Assembly (NCBI RefSeq): GCF_016745395.1
Contig: NZ_JAERVJ010000003.1
Span: forward strand, 433,565-497,564
Direction of reading: 5' to 3'
Length of the DNA: 64,000 nucleotides
From: Methylocystis sp. Sn-Cys
Lineage (GTDB): Bacteria; Pseudomonadota; Alphaproteobacteria; Rhizobiales; Beijerinckiaceae
Part shown: one piece after another, positions 1 through 11,127 of the stretch
Layout of the letters: every line of letters starts with the position of its first letter
Position numbering within the stretch: the stretch's first letter is position 1
Made by a program: the position numbers and the translations under genes
The notes under the pieces: generated by a model
Told to the model about the DNA's origin: nothing
The model's input: only the letters and a program-made list of their open reading frames with translations
The model's database searches: none

Positions 1-1
1 C

Positions 2-997
2 GCGTCGCTGCCGGATTACGATCCGAACCATCCGACCGACGAAAACGCCAACGCGCTCGACCTTACCCACATCAACCGCATGAATGTCGGCGTCTATGAG
101 ATGGGCTCGACCTTTAAGGCGCTGACCATCTCGATGGCGCTCGACTCGGGCAAAGTGAATCTCGGTTCGCGCCTCGACGCGCGCGGCGCGCTTTCCTTCG
201 GCCGTTTCAAGATCCACGATTATCACGCGCAGAACCGCGCGCTGACAGTGCCGGAGGTTTTCACTTATTCCTCGAACATCGGCACGGCGCGCATGGCGAT
301 GGGGCAGGGCGTCGAGAAGCACAAGGCCTATTTGCGCAAGATGGGCCAGCTCACGCGCATGCGCACGGAATTGCCCGAAAGCGCCGAGCCGATCTATCCG
401 AAGAACTGGAGCGAGCTGAACACTATGACCATCGCCTTCGGCCATGGTCTCGCCGTCGCGCCGCTACAGGCGATGATGGCGGTTGGCGCGCTGATGAATG
501 GCGGCTATCTCATCACGCCGACCTTCCTCAAGCGCTCGCAGGAAGAGGCGATGAAGAACGCCGTGCAAGTGGTGAAACCCGAGACGAGCGAGGCCATGCG
601 CTATCTCATGCGCCTCAACGCCGAGATCGGCACAGCTAAAAGGGTCAATGTCGACGGCTATTTCGTCGGCGGCAAAACCGGCACGGCGGAAAAGGTCGTC
701 GGCGGCCATTACAGCAAGACCCGCCTGTTCACGACCTTCATGGCCGTCGCGCCGTCGGACAAGCCCAAATATCTTTTCCTCACCATCATGGACGAGCCGC
801 AGGGTCGGCCCGAGGACGGCGGCTACGCCACCGCCGCCTATAACGCCGGCTTCGTCACCGGCGAGATCATCGAGCGCACCGGCCCGATCCTCGGCCTCGC
901 GCCGCGCTTCGAGCCGCCGCATATGCCCTTCCCGCTGCTCGCCAAACTCGGTTATGGCATGGCCAATGTTCCTGCTGCCGGAGGCCGTGGCCACTGA
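2..997 (+). CDS. ftsI: FtsI/PBP3 septal transpeptidase (5' partial)
   Basis: Penicillin-binding protein 3, the septum-specific peptidoglycan transpeptidase of the divisome, which crosslinks new glycan strands on the periplasmic side. Only the C-terminal ~331 residues are present; the frame is open from base 2, so the start lies outside the window. All three transpeptidase signatures are visible: GSTFK (SxxK; catalytic Ser codon at 107), YSSN (SxN; 266-277) and KTGTAEK (from 674). The stop overlaps the murE start by one base (TGATG), the coupling typical of the dcw cluster. Confidence 0.97.
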   Translation, partial: ASLPDYDPNHPTDENANALDLTHINRMNVGVYEMGSTFKALTISMALDSGKVNLGSRLDARGALSFGRFKIHDYHAQNRALTVPEVFTYSSNIGTARMAMGQGVEKHKAYLRKMGQLTRMRTELPESAEPIYPKNWSELNTMTIAFGHGLAVAPLQAMMAVGALMNGGYLITPTFLKRSQEEAMKNAVQVVKPETSEAMRYLMRLNAEIGTAKRVNVDGYFVGGKTGTAEKVVGGHYSKTRLFTTFMAVAPSDKPKYLFLTIMDEPQGRPEDGGYATAAYNAGFVTGEIIERTGPILGLAPRFEPPHMPFPLLAKLGYGMANVPAAGGRGH

Positions 998-2451
998 TGC
1001 GTCTCTCTGAACTCCTCGCGTTGAGCGACCTCGACCCTTCCATCGGGAACATCGAGATCGCGGGCCTGTCGGCGGACAGCCGCGTCGTCAGCGAGGGCTT
1101 TGCCTTTTTCGCCATCCCTGGCCATGCCGGGGATGGTCTTGCTTTTGTGGGGGACGCCAAGGCGCGTGGCGCGGCGGTCGTCGTCGCTGAGCGCGCGGCC
1201 GAATGCGCCTTGCCGCTGGTCGTCGTTCCAGATGTGCGGGCGGCCGTGGCGCGCGCGGCGGCGCGCTTCTATCCGCGCCAGCCGGAAACAATCGTCGCGG
1301 TGACCGGCACGAGCGGCAAGACCTCCGTCGTCGCCTTTCTGCGCCAGATCTGGGCGGCGATGGGCCATGAGGCGGCCTCGCTCGGCACGGTCGGGGTGGT
1401 CGATTCCAAGGGCGCCCATTATGGCGCGCTGACGACGCCCGGGCCTGTCGAATTGCACAAGACGCTGGCTGAACTCGCCGAGGGGGGCGTGACTCATCTC
1501 GCGATGGAAGCCTCCTCGCTCGGCATCGATCAGCGCCGCCTCGACGGCGTGCGGCTCGCTGCAGCGGGCTTCACTAACTTCTCGCGCGACCATCTCGATC
1601 ACCACCGCGACATGGAAGACTATTTCGCGGCGAAGATGCGCCTCTTCGATACGCTGCTGCAGCCCGGCCAGACGGCGGTGACCGACGCCGATAGCGATGT
1701 GGCGGCGCGCGTCGCCGCGGTTTGCAACGCCCGTGGGCTGAGCGTCTTCGGCGTCGGCGCCAAGGGCGAGGCCATCATGCTGAAAGACGCGCGTCCGCAC
1801 GCGCTGGCGACGAGCCTCGACATCAGCCATGCCGGGAAGGACTATAAGATCGAACTGCCGCTCGCCGGCGCCTTCCAGACGTCCAACGCGCTGGTCGCAG
1901 CGGGGCTCGCTATCGCGTCCGGAGACGATCCTGCGCGGGTCTTCGCCGCGCTCGATCATCTCCAGGGCGCTCCCGGCCGCCTCGAACTCGTCGGCGCCCG
2001 CAATGGCGCGCCGGTCTTCGTCGATTACGCCCATAAGCCCGACGCGCTCGAAAAAGTGCTCGCCACGCTGCGGCCGCTGACCAAAGGCCGGCTGATCGTC
2101 ATTTTCGGCTGCGGCGGCGATCGCGACAAGGGTAAGCGGGCGCTGATGGGCGAGATCGCCGTGCGCGCCGCCGATGTCGCGATCGTCACGGACGACAATC
2201 CCCGAAGCGAGGACCCCGCGCTGATTCGCGCCGCCATCATCGACGGCGCCAAAGGCGCCGGTCCGGCGCAGATCATCGAGATCGCCGACCGGGGGGAGGC
2301 CATATCCCAGGCCGTCGCGGGCCTTTGCGCCGGCGACGCGCTCGTGGTCGCCGGCAAGGGGCACGAGACTGGCCAGATCGTCGGCAATCGCATATTGCCC
2401 TTTTCCGACCACGAAGCTGTCACGAAAGCGCTGCAGGAGCACAGCTCATGA
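997..2451 (+). CDS. murE: UDP-MurNAc-tripeptide synthetase MurE
   Basis: Cytoplasmic ATP-dependent Mur ligase that adds the third stem-peptide residue to UDP-MurNAc-L-Ala-D-Glu. It has 484 residues, normal for the family. The ATP-binding motif TGTSGKT is at residues 103-109. The motif DNPR near residue 405 is the one associated with meso-diaminopimelate specificity. It overlaps ftsI by one base and murF by four (ATGA), so translation is probably coupled through the three genes. Confidence 0.97.
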   Translation: MRLSELLALSDLDPSIGNIEIAGLSADSRVVSEGFAFFAIPGHAGDGLAFVGDAKARGAAVVVAERAAECALPLVVVPDVRAAVARAAARFYPRQPETIVAVTGTSGKTSVVAFLRQIWAAMGHEAASLGTVGVVDSKGAHYGALTTPGPVELHKTLAELAEGGVTHLAMEASSLGIDQRRLDGVRLAAAGFTNFSRDHLDHHRDMEDYFAAKMRLFDTLLQPGQTAVTDADSDVAARVAAVCNARGLSVFGVGAKGEAIMLKDARPHALATSLDISHAGKDYKIELPLAGAFQTSNALVAAGLAIASGDDPARVFAALDHLQGAPGRLELVGARNGAPVFVDYAHKPDALEKVLATLRPLTKGRLIVIFGCGGDRDKGKRALMGEIAVRAADVAIVTDDNPRSEDPALIRAAIIDGAKGAGPAQIIEIADRGEAISQAVAGLCAGDALVVAGKGHETGQIVGNRILPFSDHEAVTKALQEHSS

Positions 2452-3866
2452 AGCAGGAACCTCTATGGTCGGGGCTGGCGCTCGTCGGCGCCTTGCAGGC
2501 CCGCGTCAGCGGCGCGCTCGCCCGCCAAGCGACGGGCGTCTCGATCGACACGCGCACGCTGCAGCCCGGCGATCTCTTCGTCGCCATCAAGGGCGAGGCG
2601 CGCGACGGCCATGAATTCGTCCACGCGGCTTTCGAGAAGGGCGCCGCCGCGGCGGTGATCGACGAAGAACATGCGCGTGCGCTTGCAGGCGCCGGGCCCC
2701 TTTTCGTCGTCAAGGACGTGCAGCGTTCGCTGGAGCTTCTCGGCATGCGCGCGCGCGACCGCACCGCCGCCTTCATCGCCGCCATCACCGGCTCGGTCGG
2801 CAAGACCTCCACGAAGGACATGACGCGGCTGATGCTGGCGCATTTTGGCGCCACGCACGCGTCGATTGCCTCCTACAATAATCAATGGGGCGTGCCGCTG
2901 TCGCTGGCGCGGATGCCGGCGTCGTCGCGCTTTGGCGTTTTCGAGATCGGCATGAATCACGCCGGCGAAATCGCCGGACTCGCCGCGCAGGTGCGCCCGC
3001 ATGTCGCTGTGGTGACGCGCGTCGCGCCCGTGCATCTCGAGCATTTCGCGTCTCTCGAGGCCATCGCCGACGCCAAGGCGGAAATCTTCGGGGGCCTCGA
3101 AGGCGGCGTCGCCATCATCAATCGCGACGACGCGGAATATGAGCGGCTCGCAGAGGCGGCTGCGCCTTATGCAGGGCATGTTCTCGATTTCGGCGAGGCC
3201 GAAGGCGCGCAGGCGCGGCTGCTTTCTTATAAACAGATCGATGGCGGCTGCGAGATAGAGGCCGAGATTCTCGGCCGGCGGCTTTCTTACCTCATCGGCG
3301 CGCCGGGCAAGCACATCGCGCTCAATTCGCTCGCCGCGCTGCTGATCGCCGTTTCTTTCGATCTCGATCTCGAAGAGGCCGCCGCGGCGCTTGTCGATTT
3401 CGCGCCACCCAAGGGGCGCGGCCAGCGTGAGACGCTTCCCGTCGACGAGGGCGATTTTACGCTCATCGACGAGAGCTACAACGCCAATCCGACCTCCATG
3501 CGCGCGGCGCTGGAGCTTCTTGCCGCGACGGCGCCGAGAGCGGGCGGGCGCCGCATCGCGGTGCTCGGCGACATGCTGGAGCTTGGACCAGAAGGCGGGA
3601 ATCTGCACGCGGCGCTGGCGGAGGATGTCGCGCACGCCAAGGTTGATCTGCTGTTCACGGCCGGGCCGCTGATGCAGCAGCTCTTCTACGCCGCGCCGGA
3701 GGCCGTGCGCGCCGCCCATCGCGCCACGGCGCTGGAGGTCGAAGAGCCCGTCCTCGCCGCAATTCGGTCGGGGGACGTCGTCATGATCAAGGGCTCCAAC
3801 GGGACGCGCATGTCGAAGATTGTCGCTGCGGCGAAAGCGAAATTCGCGCCCGAGATGGCCAGTTGA
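2448..3866 (+). CDS. murF: UDP-MurNAc-pentapeptide ligase MurF
   Basis: Adds D-Ala-D-Ala to UDP-MurNAc-tripeptide, the last cytoplasmic ligase step. The reading frame extends upstream, but ATG 2448 overlapping the murE stop as ATGA gives 472 residues starting MKQEPLW, the expected family length. The P-loop TGSVGKT is at residues 114-120 and the central-domain signature [10 protein letters not shown] follows at about 345. mraY begins 10 bases after the stop. Confidence 0.96.
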   Translation: MKQEPLWSGLALVGALQARVSGALARQATGVSIDTRTLQPGDLFVAIKGEARDGHEFVHAAFEKGAAAAVIDEEHARALAGAGPLFVVKDVQRSLELLGMRARDRTAAFIAAITGSVGKTSTKDMTRLMLAHFGATHASIASYNNQWGVPLSLARMPASSRFGVFEIGMNHAGEIAGLAAQVRPHVAVVTRVAPVHLEHFASLEAIADAKAEIFGGLEGGVAIINRDDAEYERLAEAAAPYAGHVLDFGEAEGAQARLLSYKQIDGGCEIEAEILGRRLSYLIGAPGKHIALNSLAALLIAVSFDLDLEEAAAALVDFAPPKGRGQRETLPVDEGDFTLIDESYNANPTSMRAALELLAATAPRAGGRRIAVLGDMLELGPEGGNLHAALAEDVAHAKVDLLFTAGPLMQQLFYAAPEAVRAAHRATALEVEEPVLAAIRSGDVVMIKGSNGTRMSKIVAAAKAKFAPEMAS

Positions 3867-3876
3867 GGACTACTGT

Positions 3877-4959
3877 ATGCTGACGCTGCTCGCGGATCTG
3901 TCTTATCTCTACAGTCCGCTCAACATCTTTCGCTACATCACCTTCCGGGCCGCCATGGCGGCGGCGACGGCGCTGTTCTTTGTCTTCTTCTTCGGCCCGA
4001 ACATTATCGCGGCGCTGCGCCTCAAGCAGGGCAAGGGCCAGCCGATCCGCGAGGATGGGCCCGAGTCGCATCTTCTGACGAAAAAGGGCACGCCCACCAT
4101 GGGCGGGCTGATGATCCTCTCCGGCCTCATCGCCGCGACGCTGCTGTGGGCCAATCTGCGCAACTATTATGTGTGGATCGTGCTCTTCGTCACGGCCTCC
4201 TTCGGCGCGATCGGTTTTTACGACGATTACCTGAAGGTGACGAAACAATCGCACGCCGGTTTCTCAGGCAAGGCGCGCCTCGCGCTCGAATTCCTTGCCG
4301 CCGGCATCGCCTGCTATCTGATGATGAAAGTGGGGGGCGAGAACATGTCTAACCTCGCCATACCGATGGTGAAAGGCTACGTCGCCTCGCTGGGCCTGTT
4401 CTTCATCGTCTTCGGCGCCTTCGTCATCGTCGCCGCGGGCAATTGCGTCAATCTCACCGATGGTCTCGACGGCCTCGCCATCGTGCCGTCGATGATCGCG
4501 GTCGGCACATTCGCGATCTTCGCCTATCTCGTCGGCAACTCGATCTTCTCGAATTATCTCGGCGTGAATTACGTCGCTGGCGCGGGCGAGCTCACCATCG
4601 TCTGCTCCGCGCTGATCGGCGCCGGGCTTGGATTCCTGTGGTTCAACGCGCCGCCTGCGCAGATCTTCATGGGCGACACCGGTTCGCTCGCGCTCGGCGG
4701 ATTGCTCGGCGCAGTCGCAGTAGCGGTGAAGCAGGAATTCGTGCTCGTCATCGTCGGCGGACTCTTCGTGCTCGAAGGCGCCTCGGTCATTATTCAGGTC
4801 GCTTATTTCAAGGCGACCGGCAAACGCATCTTCCTGATGGCGCCGATCCATCATCACTTTGAAAAGAAGGGCTGGAAGGAGCCGCAGATCGTCATCCGCT
4901 TCTGGGTCGTCGCCTTCGTTCTGGCGCTCATGGGTCTTTCGACCCTCAAGCTGAGGTGA
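3877..4959 (+). CDS. mraY: Phospho-MurNAc-pentapeptide translocase MraY
   Basis: Polytopic inner-membrane enzyme that transfers phospho-MurNAc-pentapeptide to undecaprenyl phosphate, making lipid I. ATG 3877 gives 360 residues, the standard length; the longer open frame upstream lies inside murF. Signature elements are the Mg-binding [24 protein letters not shown] and the histidine loop [12 protein letters not shown]. It is almost entirely hydrophobic helices, about ten. It overlaps the murD region at its stop (GTGA). Confidence 0.97.
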   Translation: MLTLLADLSYLYSPLNIFRYITFRAAMAAATALFFVFFFGPNIIAALRLKQGKGQPIREDGPESHLLTKKGTPTMGGLMILSGLIAATLLWANLRNYYVWIVLFVTASFGAIGFYDDYLKVTKQSHAGFSGKARLALEFLAAGIACYLMMKVGGENMSNLAIPMVKGYVASLGLFFIVFGAFVIVAAGNCVNLTDGLDGLAIVPSMIAVGTFAIFAYLVGNSIFSNYLGVNYVAGAGELTIVCSALIGAGLGFLWFNAPPAQIFMGDTGSLALGGLLGAVAVAVKQEFVLVIVGGLFVLEGASVIIQVAYFKATGKRIFLMAPIHHHFEKKGWKEPQIVIRFWVVAFVLALMGLSTLKLR

Positions 4960-4961
4960 CC

Positions 4962-6389
4962 ATGACGCCGGTCAGAACATTCAGAGGCAAGACTGTCGCC
5001 CTCTTCGGCCTCGGCGGCTCGGGGCTCTCCACCGCGAAAGCTTTGATGGCGGGCGGCGCCAATGTGCGCGCCTGGGACGACGGCGAAGCGGGGCGGCTCG
5101 CCGCCGCACGGAATGGCGTGCCGCTCGAAGATTTGTCGGACAGCGACTGGTCGTCTTTCGACGCGCTGGTTCTTGCTCCCGGCGTGCCACTGACCCATCC
5201 GGAGCCGCATTGGACGGTCGCGCGCGCCCGCGCCGCCGGCGTCGAGATCATCGGCGACATCGAGCTTTTCTGCCGCGAACGCGCCGCGCATGCTGGCGGG
5301 GCGCCTTTCATCGCCATCACCGGCACCAATGGCAAATCGACGACGACGGCGCTCATTGCGCATATTCTGCGCGAAGCCGGCCGCGACGTACAGCTCGGCG
5401 GCAATATCGGCGTGCCGATCCTCGATCTCGAGCCGCCGTCGGACGAACGCATTCATGTGATCGAGTGCTCTTCCTTCCAGATCGATCTCACGCCCTCGCT
5501 CAATCCGACGATCGGCATATTGATCAATCTGACGCCCGATCACATCGACCGCCACGGCGCGATGGAGAATTACGCGGCGGTGAAGGAGCGACTCGTCGCG
5601 GGTGCCGAGGTGGCGCTGGTCGGCGTCGACGACGCCTATACGCACGCCATCGGCGCGCGCCTCTCCGCCGATCCCAAACCCGGGCAGCGCGTCATGCCGG
5701 TTTCCGCCGCGCGCCGTCTGGATTGGGGATTTTATGTCGAAGACGGCGGCGTCTATTTCCGCGAGCAAGGCCATCCGCCGGAAGAGGTCGAGCTCCTCGG
5801 CTCTTTGCAAGGCGCAAGGGCGCTACGCGGCGCGCATAATGCGCAGAATGCCGCTTTCGCCGCCGCGGCCGCCTGGGAATGCGGGTTGGAGGACGAGGAA
5901 ATCGCCCGCGGCCTGCTGAGCTACCCCGGCCTGCCGCATCGCATGGAGGAGGTCGGTCGCATCGAGCGCACGCTCTTCGTGAACGACTCCAAGGCGACGA
6001 ACGCCGACGCGGCCGAGAAAGCGCTCGCGAGCTTTGCCGACATCTACTGGATCATCGGCGGCAAGGCGAAGGAGGGCGGCATCGAGCCATTGCGGCCTTA
6101 CTTCCCGCGCATTCGCAAGGCTTATCTCATCGGCCATGCGAGCGACGATTTCGCGCGCACGCTCGACGGGGCGCTGCCCTATGAGCGCTGCGAGACGCTC
6201 GACGTCGCGACCATGCGCGCGGCCTTCGATGCGCTCGACGGCGATGCTGCGGAGCCGATCGTGCTGCTCTCGCCCGCCTGCGCCTCGTACGACCAATTCA
6301 AGAATTTCGAGGCGCGCGGCGACGCGTTCCGCGCCCTCGTCAACGGATTGCCCGCCGTCATCGCCGCTCGCAGAGGAGAGCACCCATGA
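4962..6389 (+). CDS. murD: UDP-MurNAc-L-Ala-D-Glu ligase MurD
   Basis: Adds D-glutamate to UDP-MurNAc-L-Ala. It has 475 residues from ATG 4962, with an N-terminal Rossmann motif ALFGLGGSG, the ATP motif TGTNGKS at residues 120-126 and the conserved region [13 protein letters not shown] 4956 is an alternative start overlapping the mraY stop; ATG 4962 is preferred because GAGG lies five bases upstream of it. The 3' end overlaps ftsW by four bases (ATGA). Confidence 0.96.
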   Translation: MTPVRTFRGKTVALFGLGGSGLSTAKALMAGGANVRAWDDGEAGRLAAARNGVPLEDLSDSDWSSFDALVLAPGVPLTHPEPHWTVARARAAGVEIIGDIELFCRERAAHAGGAPFIAITGTNGKSTTTALIAHILREAGRDVQLGGNIGVPILDLEPPSDERIHVIECSSFQIDLTPSLNPTIGILINLTPDHIDRHGAMENYAAVKERLVAGAEVALVGVDDAYTHAIGARLSADPKPGQRVMPVSAARRLDWGFYVEDGGVYFREQGHPPEEVELLGSLQGARALRGAHNAQNAAFAAAAAWECGLEDEEIARGLLSYPGLPHRMEEVGRIERTLFVNDSKATNADAAEKALASFADIYWIIGGKAKEGGIEPLRPYFPRIRKAYLIGHASDDFARTLDGALPYERCETLDVATMRAAFDALDGDAAEPIVLLSPACASYDQFKNFEARGDAFRALVNGLPAVIAARRGEHP

Positions 6390-7546
6390 TTTCGCGCGCC
6401 GAGCGAACCCCGATTTCCGATTGGGCATGGACCATTGATCGTTGGCTTCTCGCCGGCATCGCGCTTCTCATCGTGGCGGGCCTCGTCTTCGGTATGGCGG
6501 GCAGCCCGCCGGTCGCGGAGCGGCTGCATCTTTCGACCTTCCATTTCGTCAATCGCCAGGTCGCCTATCTTCTGCCGGCGCTGGCGGTGATGATCGGCGC
6601 CTCCTTCCTGTCGCCGCGCCACGTGCGCCGCGCCGCGCTCGTCGTTTTCGTCGTGTCGCTGGCGCTCGTCGTCGCGACGCTGTTCTTCGGCCAGGAAGTG
6701 AAAGGCGCGCGGCGCTGGATCTTCGGCATTCAGCCTTCGGAGTTCCTCAAGCCGTCCTTTGTCGTCGTCGTCGCCTGGGCCTTTTCGGAAGGCGCGCGGC
6801 GCAAGGACGTTCCCGGCAACTGGCTCGCGCTTCTTCTCTTCCCGGCGACGATCGGGCCGCTCGTTCTGCAGCCCGATTTCGGCCAGACCATGCTGATCTC
6901 CGTCGTCTGGGCCGCACTCTTCTTCATGGCGGGGCTGCATCTCATCTGGGTCGTCGGGCTTGGCGGCCTTGGCGCATCCGCCGCGCTGCTCGCCTACAAA
7001 TTTGCGCCACATGTGCGCGCGCGCGTCGACGCCTTTCTCGAGCCGCCGCCGCCCGTCGCCGGCGTGCCGACGAACTTCCAATCCGAGACGGCGCTCGAAA
7101 GCTTCAAGGCGGGTTCCTGGTTCGGCAAGGGGCCGGGCGAAGGCACGGTCAAGCGCATCCTGCCCGACTCGCACACCGACTTCATCTTCGCGGTCATCGG
7201 CGAGGAGTTCGGCGTCATCGTCTGCATCGTGCTGGCAATGGTCTTCGCCTTCATCGTGGTGCGGGGGCTCTTCTCCGCCGCGCGCAATGAAGACCCCTTC
7301 TGCCGTTTTGCGACGGCGGGGCTCGTCATGCTCTTTGGCCTGCAAAGCTGCATCAATATGGCGGTGAACGTCCACCTCATGCCCGCCAAGGGCATGACGC
7401 TGCCTTTCGTTTCCTATGGCGGCTCGTCGCTCATCTCGCTGTCGCTCGGCATGGGCTTCCTGCTCGCCGTCACGCGCAAGCGCCCGCGCACGCGTGTGCT
7501 GACCGAGGTCGCCGCGACGAGCGGGCCTGTGCCGGCGGCGGCCTGA
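6386..7546 (+). CDS. ftsW: FtsW, SEDS-family septal glycan polymerase
   Basis: Polytopic SEDS protein that polymerises lipid II glycan at the septum with FtsI. It has 386 residues with about ten membrane helices, the conserved VKGARRWI region, the long periplasmic loop and the C-terminal GGSSLISLS motif. The start overlaps the murD stop as ATGA. Its position between murD and murG is the usual one for FtsW and separates it from the elongation paralogue RodA. Confidence 0.95.
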   Translation: MISRAERTPISDWAWTIDRWLLAGIALLIVAGLVFGMAGSPPVAERLHLSTFHFVNRQVAYLLPALAVMIGASFLSPRHVRRAALVVFVVSLALVVATLFFGQEVKGARRWIFGIQPSEFLKPSFVVVVAWAFSEGARRKDVPGNWLALLLFPATIGPLVLQPDFGQTMLISVVWAALFFMAGLHLIWVVGLGGLGASAALLAYKFAPHVRARVDAFLEPPPPVAGVPTNFQSETALESFKAGSWFGKGPGEGTVKRILPDSHTDFIFAVIGEEFGVIVCIVLAMVFAFIVVRGLFSAARNEDPFCRFATAGLVMLFGLQSCINMAVNVHLMPAKGMTLPFVSYGGSSLISLSLGMGFLLAVTRKRPRTRVLTEVAATSGPVPAAA

Positions 7547-7548
7547 CA

Positions 7549-8649
7549 ATGAACGATCGGCCCATTCTTCTCGCCGCCGGCGGCACCGGCGGCCATCTCT
7601 TTCCGGCCGAGGCGCTGGCGCATGCGCTCGAAGCCCGCGGCGCTGCGGTGGAGCTTGTCACCGACGAGCGGGCGCTGGCTTATGGCGGGAGCTTTCCGGC
7701 GCGCGCGATGCATTGCATTCCCTCGGCGACGCCGCGCGGCGGCTCGCTGTTTGAGAAGGCGCGCGCCGTTGCGCAGCTTGCTTATGGCACAGCGCAGGCC
7801 GCGAAGGTCATGAGCCGGTTGCGCCCGCGCGCTGTGATCGGTTTTGGCGGCTATCCCACCGTGCCGCCGCTGCTCGCGGCGTCTTTCCTGAAAATCCCCA
7901 CCGCGCTGCACGAGTCGAACGCCATCATGGGGAAGGCCAACCGCTTTCTCTCCGGCCATGTCGACAAGATCGCCGCGGGACTTCCCAATCTCGCCGTGCC
8001 GCCCGCTTTGCAAAGCAAGGTCGTCGTCACCGGCAATCCCGTGCGGCCGGCGGTGCTGGAGGCGGCGAAGCGCGCCTATCCCGATTTCGCAGACGGAACT
8101 TTCCGGCTTCTCGTCACCGGCGGCTCGCAGGGCGCGCGCGTGATGGCGGATATTGTGCCGGAGGCGATCGCCGCTCTGCCAGATCATTTGCGGTCCCGCG
8201 TCCGGCTCGTGCAGCAGACACGCGCCGAGGACATCCCCCGCGTCGAGGCGATCTATGAGAGCGCCAAGGTCGATGTGGAGATCGCGCCCTTCTTCAAAGA
8301 TCTGCCGCTGCGCATTGCGCAGGCGCATTTCGTGATCGCGCGCGCGGGCGCGTCGACCGTTTCCGAGCTTGCGGTCATCGGCCGACCGTCGCTGCTGGTG
8401 CCGCTGCCGCAATCGCTCGACGGCGATCAGGCTGCAAACGCCGCCGTCATCGAACAGGCCGGCGCGGCGGAGACGGTGAAGCAAAGCGACTTCTCGCCGG
8501 CCTTCCTGACTGCGCGTCTCGCGGAGATCATCGACGCCCCGCAGGCGCTCGCGCAAAAAGCTGAAGCCGCCAAGCGCGTCGGCGTCGCCGACGCGGCCGA
8601 ACGTCTGGCCGATCTGATTTTGAACGTGGCCCAAAGCCGCGCGCCTTAA
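7549..8649 (+). CDS. murG: MurG, lipid II-forming GlcNAc transferase
   Basis: Peripheral membrane glycosyltransferase (GT-B fold, GT28) that adds GlcNAc to lipid I to make lipid II. It has 366 residues. The N-terminal glycine loop [10 protein letters not shown] is at residues 11-20, a second loop GGSQGARVM starts the C-terminal domain, and the UDP-GlcNAc-binding stretch around [11 protein letters not shown] follows. It starts two bases after the ftsW stop. Its TAA stop is part of the murC ribosome-binding site. Confidence 0.96.
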   Translation: MNDRPILLAAGGTGGHLFPAEALAHALEARGAAVELVTDERALAYGGSFPARAMHCIPSATPRGGSLFEKARAVAQLAYGTAQAAKVMSRLRPRAVIGFGGYPTVPPLLAASFLKIPTALHESNAIMGKANRFLSGHVDKIAAGLPNLAVPPALQSKVVVTGNPVRPAVLEAAKRAYPDFADGTFRLLVTGGSQGARVMADIVPEAIAALPDHLRSRVRLVQQTRAEDIPRVEAIYESAKVDVEIAPFFKDLPLRIAQAHFVIARAGASTVSELAVIGRPSLLVPLPQSLDGDQAANAAVIEQAGAAETVKQSDFSPAFLTARLAEIIDAPQALAQKAEAAKRVGVADAAERLADLILNVAQSRAP

Positions 8650-8663
8650 GGAGACACATTGGA

Positions 8664-10073
8664 ATGAAACTGCCGCGCGATCTCGGCCCCATTCACTTTG
8701 TCGGCATCGGCGGCATCGGCATGTCGGGCATCGCCGAAGTGCTGCTCAATCTCGGCTACACGGTGCAGGGCTCGGACGCCGCCGAAAACGCTAATGTGAA
8801 GCGTCTCGCCGAAAAGGGCGCCAGGGTCTTCGTCGGCCATGACGCGAAGAATCTGGCCGAAGCCGCCGTCGTCGTCGTCTCGACCGCGATCAAGCGCGAC
8901 AATCCCGAGCTGGTAGCGGCGCGCGAGAAGCGCCTGCCTGTGGTGCGCCGCGCCGAAATGCTCGCGGAGCTGATGCGCCTCAAGCAATGCGTCGCCATCG
9001 CCGGCACGCATGGCAAGACGACGACCACGTCTCTCGTCGCAACGCTGCTAGACGCCGGCGGGCTCGATCCGACCGTCATCAATGGCGGCATCATCAACGC
9101 CTATGGCACCAATGCGCGACTGGGCGCCGGCGATTGGATGGTGGTCGAGGCTGATGAGAGCGACGGCACCTTTTTGAAGCTCCCCGCCGACGTCGCGATC
9201 GTCACCAATATCGATCCCGAGCATCTCGATCACTTCCACACTTTCGACGCGATCAAGGAAGCCTTCCGCGCCTTTATCGAAAACCTGCCTTTCTACGGTT
9301 TCGCGGTGATGTGTCTCGATCATCCGACCGTGCAGGAGCTCGTCGGCAAGATCGAGGATCGGCGCGTCTTCACCTATGGCGAAAATCCGCAGGCCGACGT
9401 CCGGCTGCTGGACGTCAATCTCGAAGGCGGCGTGTCGCGCTTCAACGTGCTGTTGCGCGACCGCAAGACCGCGCAGGCCACCTACCTCGAAAACCTGCTG
9501 CTGCCGATGCCGGGCCATCACAATGCGCTGAACGCGACGGCGGCCATCACTGTCGCCTATCAGCTCGGCCTGTCGCCGGATCAGATCCGCAAGGCGCTCG
9601 CGGGCTTCGGCGGGGTCAAGCGCCGCTTCACGCGCACGGGCGAATGGAATGGCGTGCAGGTGTTCGACGATTACGGTCATCATCCGGTCGAGATCGGCGC
9701 CGTGTTGCGCGCCGCGCGCGCGTCCACCAAGGGCAAGGTCATCGCAGTGATGCAGCCGCATCGCTATACGCGCCTGCAATCGCTTTTCGACGCCTTCGCC
9801 ACCTGCTTCAACGACGCGGATGTTGTTATCGTGGCCGATGTCTATGCGGCGGGCGAGCAGCCGATCGCGGGCGTCGATCGCGACGCGCTGGTCAACGCCA
9901 TTCGCGCGCATGGCCATCGCCGCGCCGTGAGTCTGCCGTCGCCGGAAGTGCTGCCGGCCATGGTGCGGGAGATCGTGGCGCCGGGCGATTATGTCGTGTG
10001 TCTCGGCGCGGGGAACATCACGCAATGGGCCTATGCGCTGCCGGAGCAGCTTGCGGCGGGCGGGCAGGCGTGA
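8664..10073 (+). CDS. murC: UDP-MurNAc L-alanine ligase MurC
   Basis: First Mur ligase, joining L-Ala to UDP-MurNAc. It has 469 residues. The N-terminal nucleotide motif GIGGIGMSG is at 14-22, the ATP motif GTHGKTT at 114-120, and the C-terminal [10 protein letters not shown] is the characteristic MurC signature. AAGGAG at 8648-8653 sits at good distance before ATG 8664. A palindromic repeat separates it from murB, the first sizeable gap in the cluster. Confidence 0.96.
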   Translation: MKLPRDLGPIHFVGIGGIGMSGIAEVLLNLGYTVQGSDAAENANVKRLAEKGARVFVGHDAKNLAEAAVVVVSTAIKRDNPELVAAREKRLPVVRRAEMLAELMRLKQCVAIAGTHGKTTTTSLVATLLDAGGLDPTVINGGIINAYGTNARLGAGDWMVVEADESDGTFLKLPADVAIVTNIDPEHLDHFHTFDAIKEAFRAFIENLPFYGFAVMCLDHPTVQELVGKIEDRRVFTYGENPQADVRLLDVNLEGGVSRFNVLLRDRKTAQATYLENLLLPMPGHHNALNATAAITVAYQLGLSPDQIRKALAGFGGVKRRFTRTGEWNGVQVFDDYGHHPVEIGAVLRAARASTKGKVIAVMQPHRYTRLQSLFDAFATCFNDADVVIVADVYAAGEQPIAGVDRDALVNAIRAHGHRRAVSLPSPEVLPAMVREIVAPGDYVVCLGAGNITQWAYALPEQLAAGGQA

Positions 10074-10088
10074 GGATGCGGCGGTTTA

Positions 10089-10203
10089 CCCCCTCCCTGT
10101 CCCTCCCCCGCAAGCGGGAGAGGGGACGCTCGCGATCCGCATTGTGGATGAAGACCCGCGCCTGCTCCCTCTCCCGCGAAGCGGGGGAGGGGTGGGGAGG
10201 GGG
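10089..10203. repeat. C/G-rich palindromic intergenic repeat (family F4)
   Basis: Two inverted copies of a CCCTCCC...CCCCCGC-type unit face each other: a left copy near 10089-10127 and a right copy near 10171-10203, joined by a ~45-base centre. Each unit also folds on itself (CCCGC / GCGGG). This is a common Rhizobiales intergenic repeat type. It sits inside the transcribed dcw cluster between murC and murB, so it should be present in the mRNA, where it could form a very stable hairpin and affect murB expression. Confidence 0.8.
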
Positions 10204-10206
10204 CCT

Positions 10207-11127
10207 ATGACCTTCCGCGATCTCACCCCCGACATCGCGCCCCTCCTGCCCGAGTTGCGCGGCAAACTCTCCGCCAATGAGCCGCTCGCGCCTTACACAT
10301 GGTTTCGCGTCGGCGGACCGGCGCAGCTTCTCTTCATGCCGGCGGATGAGGCGGACCTCGCTTATTTCCTCTCACGTCTGCCAAGCGACATCCCCGTCAC
10401 CGTCATCGGGCTCGGCTCCAATCTCATCGTGCGCGACGGCGGCGTCGCGGGCGCGGTTATCCGGCTCTCGGCGAAGGGCTTCGGCGAGATTGCCGTCGAA
10501 GAAAACGCGCGTCTGCGTATCGGTGCCGCCGTTCCGGATGTGAAAGCCGCGCGCGCCGCTGCGGACGCCGGCATTGATGGTCTCGCTTTCTATCGCGGCA
10601 TTCCTGGCGCCATCGGCGGCGCGCTGCGCATGAACGCCGGCGCACATGGCGGCGAGACGAAAGATACGCTCATCGAAGCGCGCGGCGTCGATCGCGCGGG
10701 CAACATCTGCGCCTTCGCCAACGCCGATATGGGCTACAGCTACCGCCACTGCTCGGCGCCGGCGGATGTTATTTTCACGCAGGCGCTGTTTCAGGGCCGG
10801 CCCGGCGACAGCACGGCGATCCTCGCCGAGATGGATCGCATCACGCAGGCGCGCGAGGCTTCGCAGCCCATCAAGGAAAAGACCGGCGGCTCGACCTTCA
10901 AGAATCCCGAAGGCCACAAGGCCTGGCAATTGATCGACGCCGCCGGCTGCCGCGGCCTCGTCGTGGGCGATGCGCAGGTGAGCGAGATGCATTGCAATTT
11001 CCTCATCAACCGCGGCGCCGCCACCGCCGCCGACATCGAAAATCTCGGCGAGACGGTGCGGGCCCGCGTCTTGGAGACGAGCGGCGTGGAGCTGCACTGG
11101 GAGATCAAAAGGATCGGCGTCGCTTAG
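10207..11127 (+). CDS. murB: UDP-N-acetylenolpyruvoylglucosamine reductase MurB
   Basis: FAD-dependent, NADPH-using reductase that makes UDP-MurNAc. The open frame extends back into the repeat, but ATG 10207 gives 306 residues with a normal MurB N-terminus. FAD-binding motifs [11 protein letters not shown] and [18 protein letters not shown] are present. The catalytic serine motif GGSTFKNP is present, and a C-terminal glutamate in HWEIKRIG fits the type II active site. The next gene starts on the base after its TAG stop. Confidence 0.96.
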   Translation: MTFRDLTPDIAPLLPELRGKLSANEPLAPYTWFRVGGPAQLLFMPADEADLAYFLSRLPSDIPVTVIGLGSNLIVRDGGVAGAVIRLSAKGFGEIAVEENARLRIGAAVPDVKAARAAADAGIDGLAFYRGIPGAIGGALRMNAGAHGGETKDTLIEARGVDRAGNICAFANADMGYSYRHCSAPADVIFTQALFQGRPGDSTAILAEMDRITQAREASQPIKEKTGGSTFKNPEGHKAWQLIDAAGCRGLVVGDAQVSEMHCNFLINRGAATAADIENLGETVRARVLETSGVELHWEIKRIGVA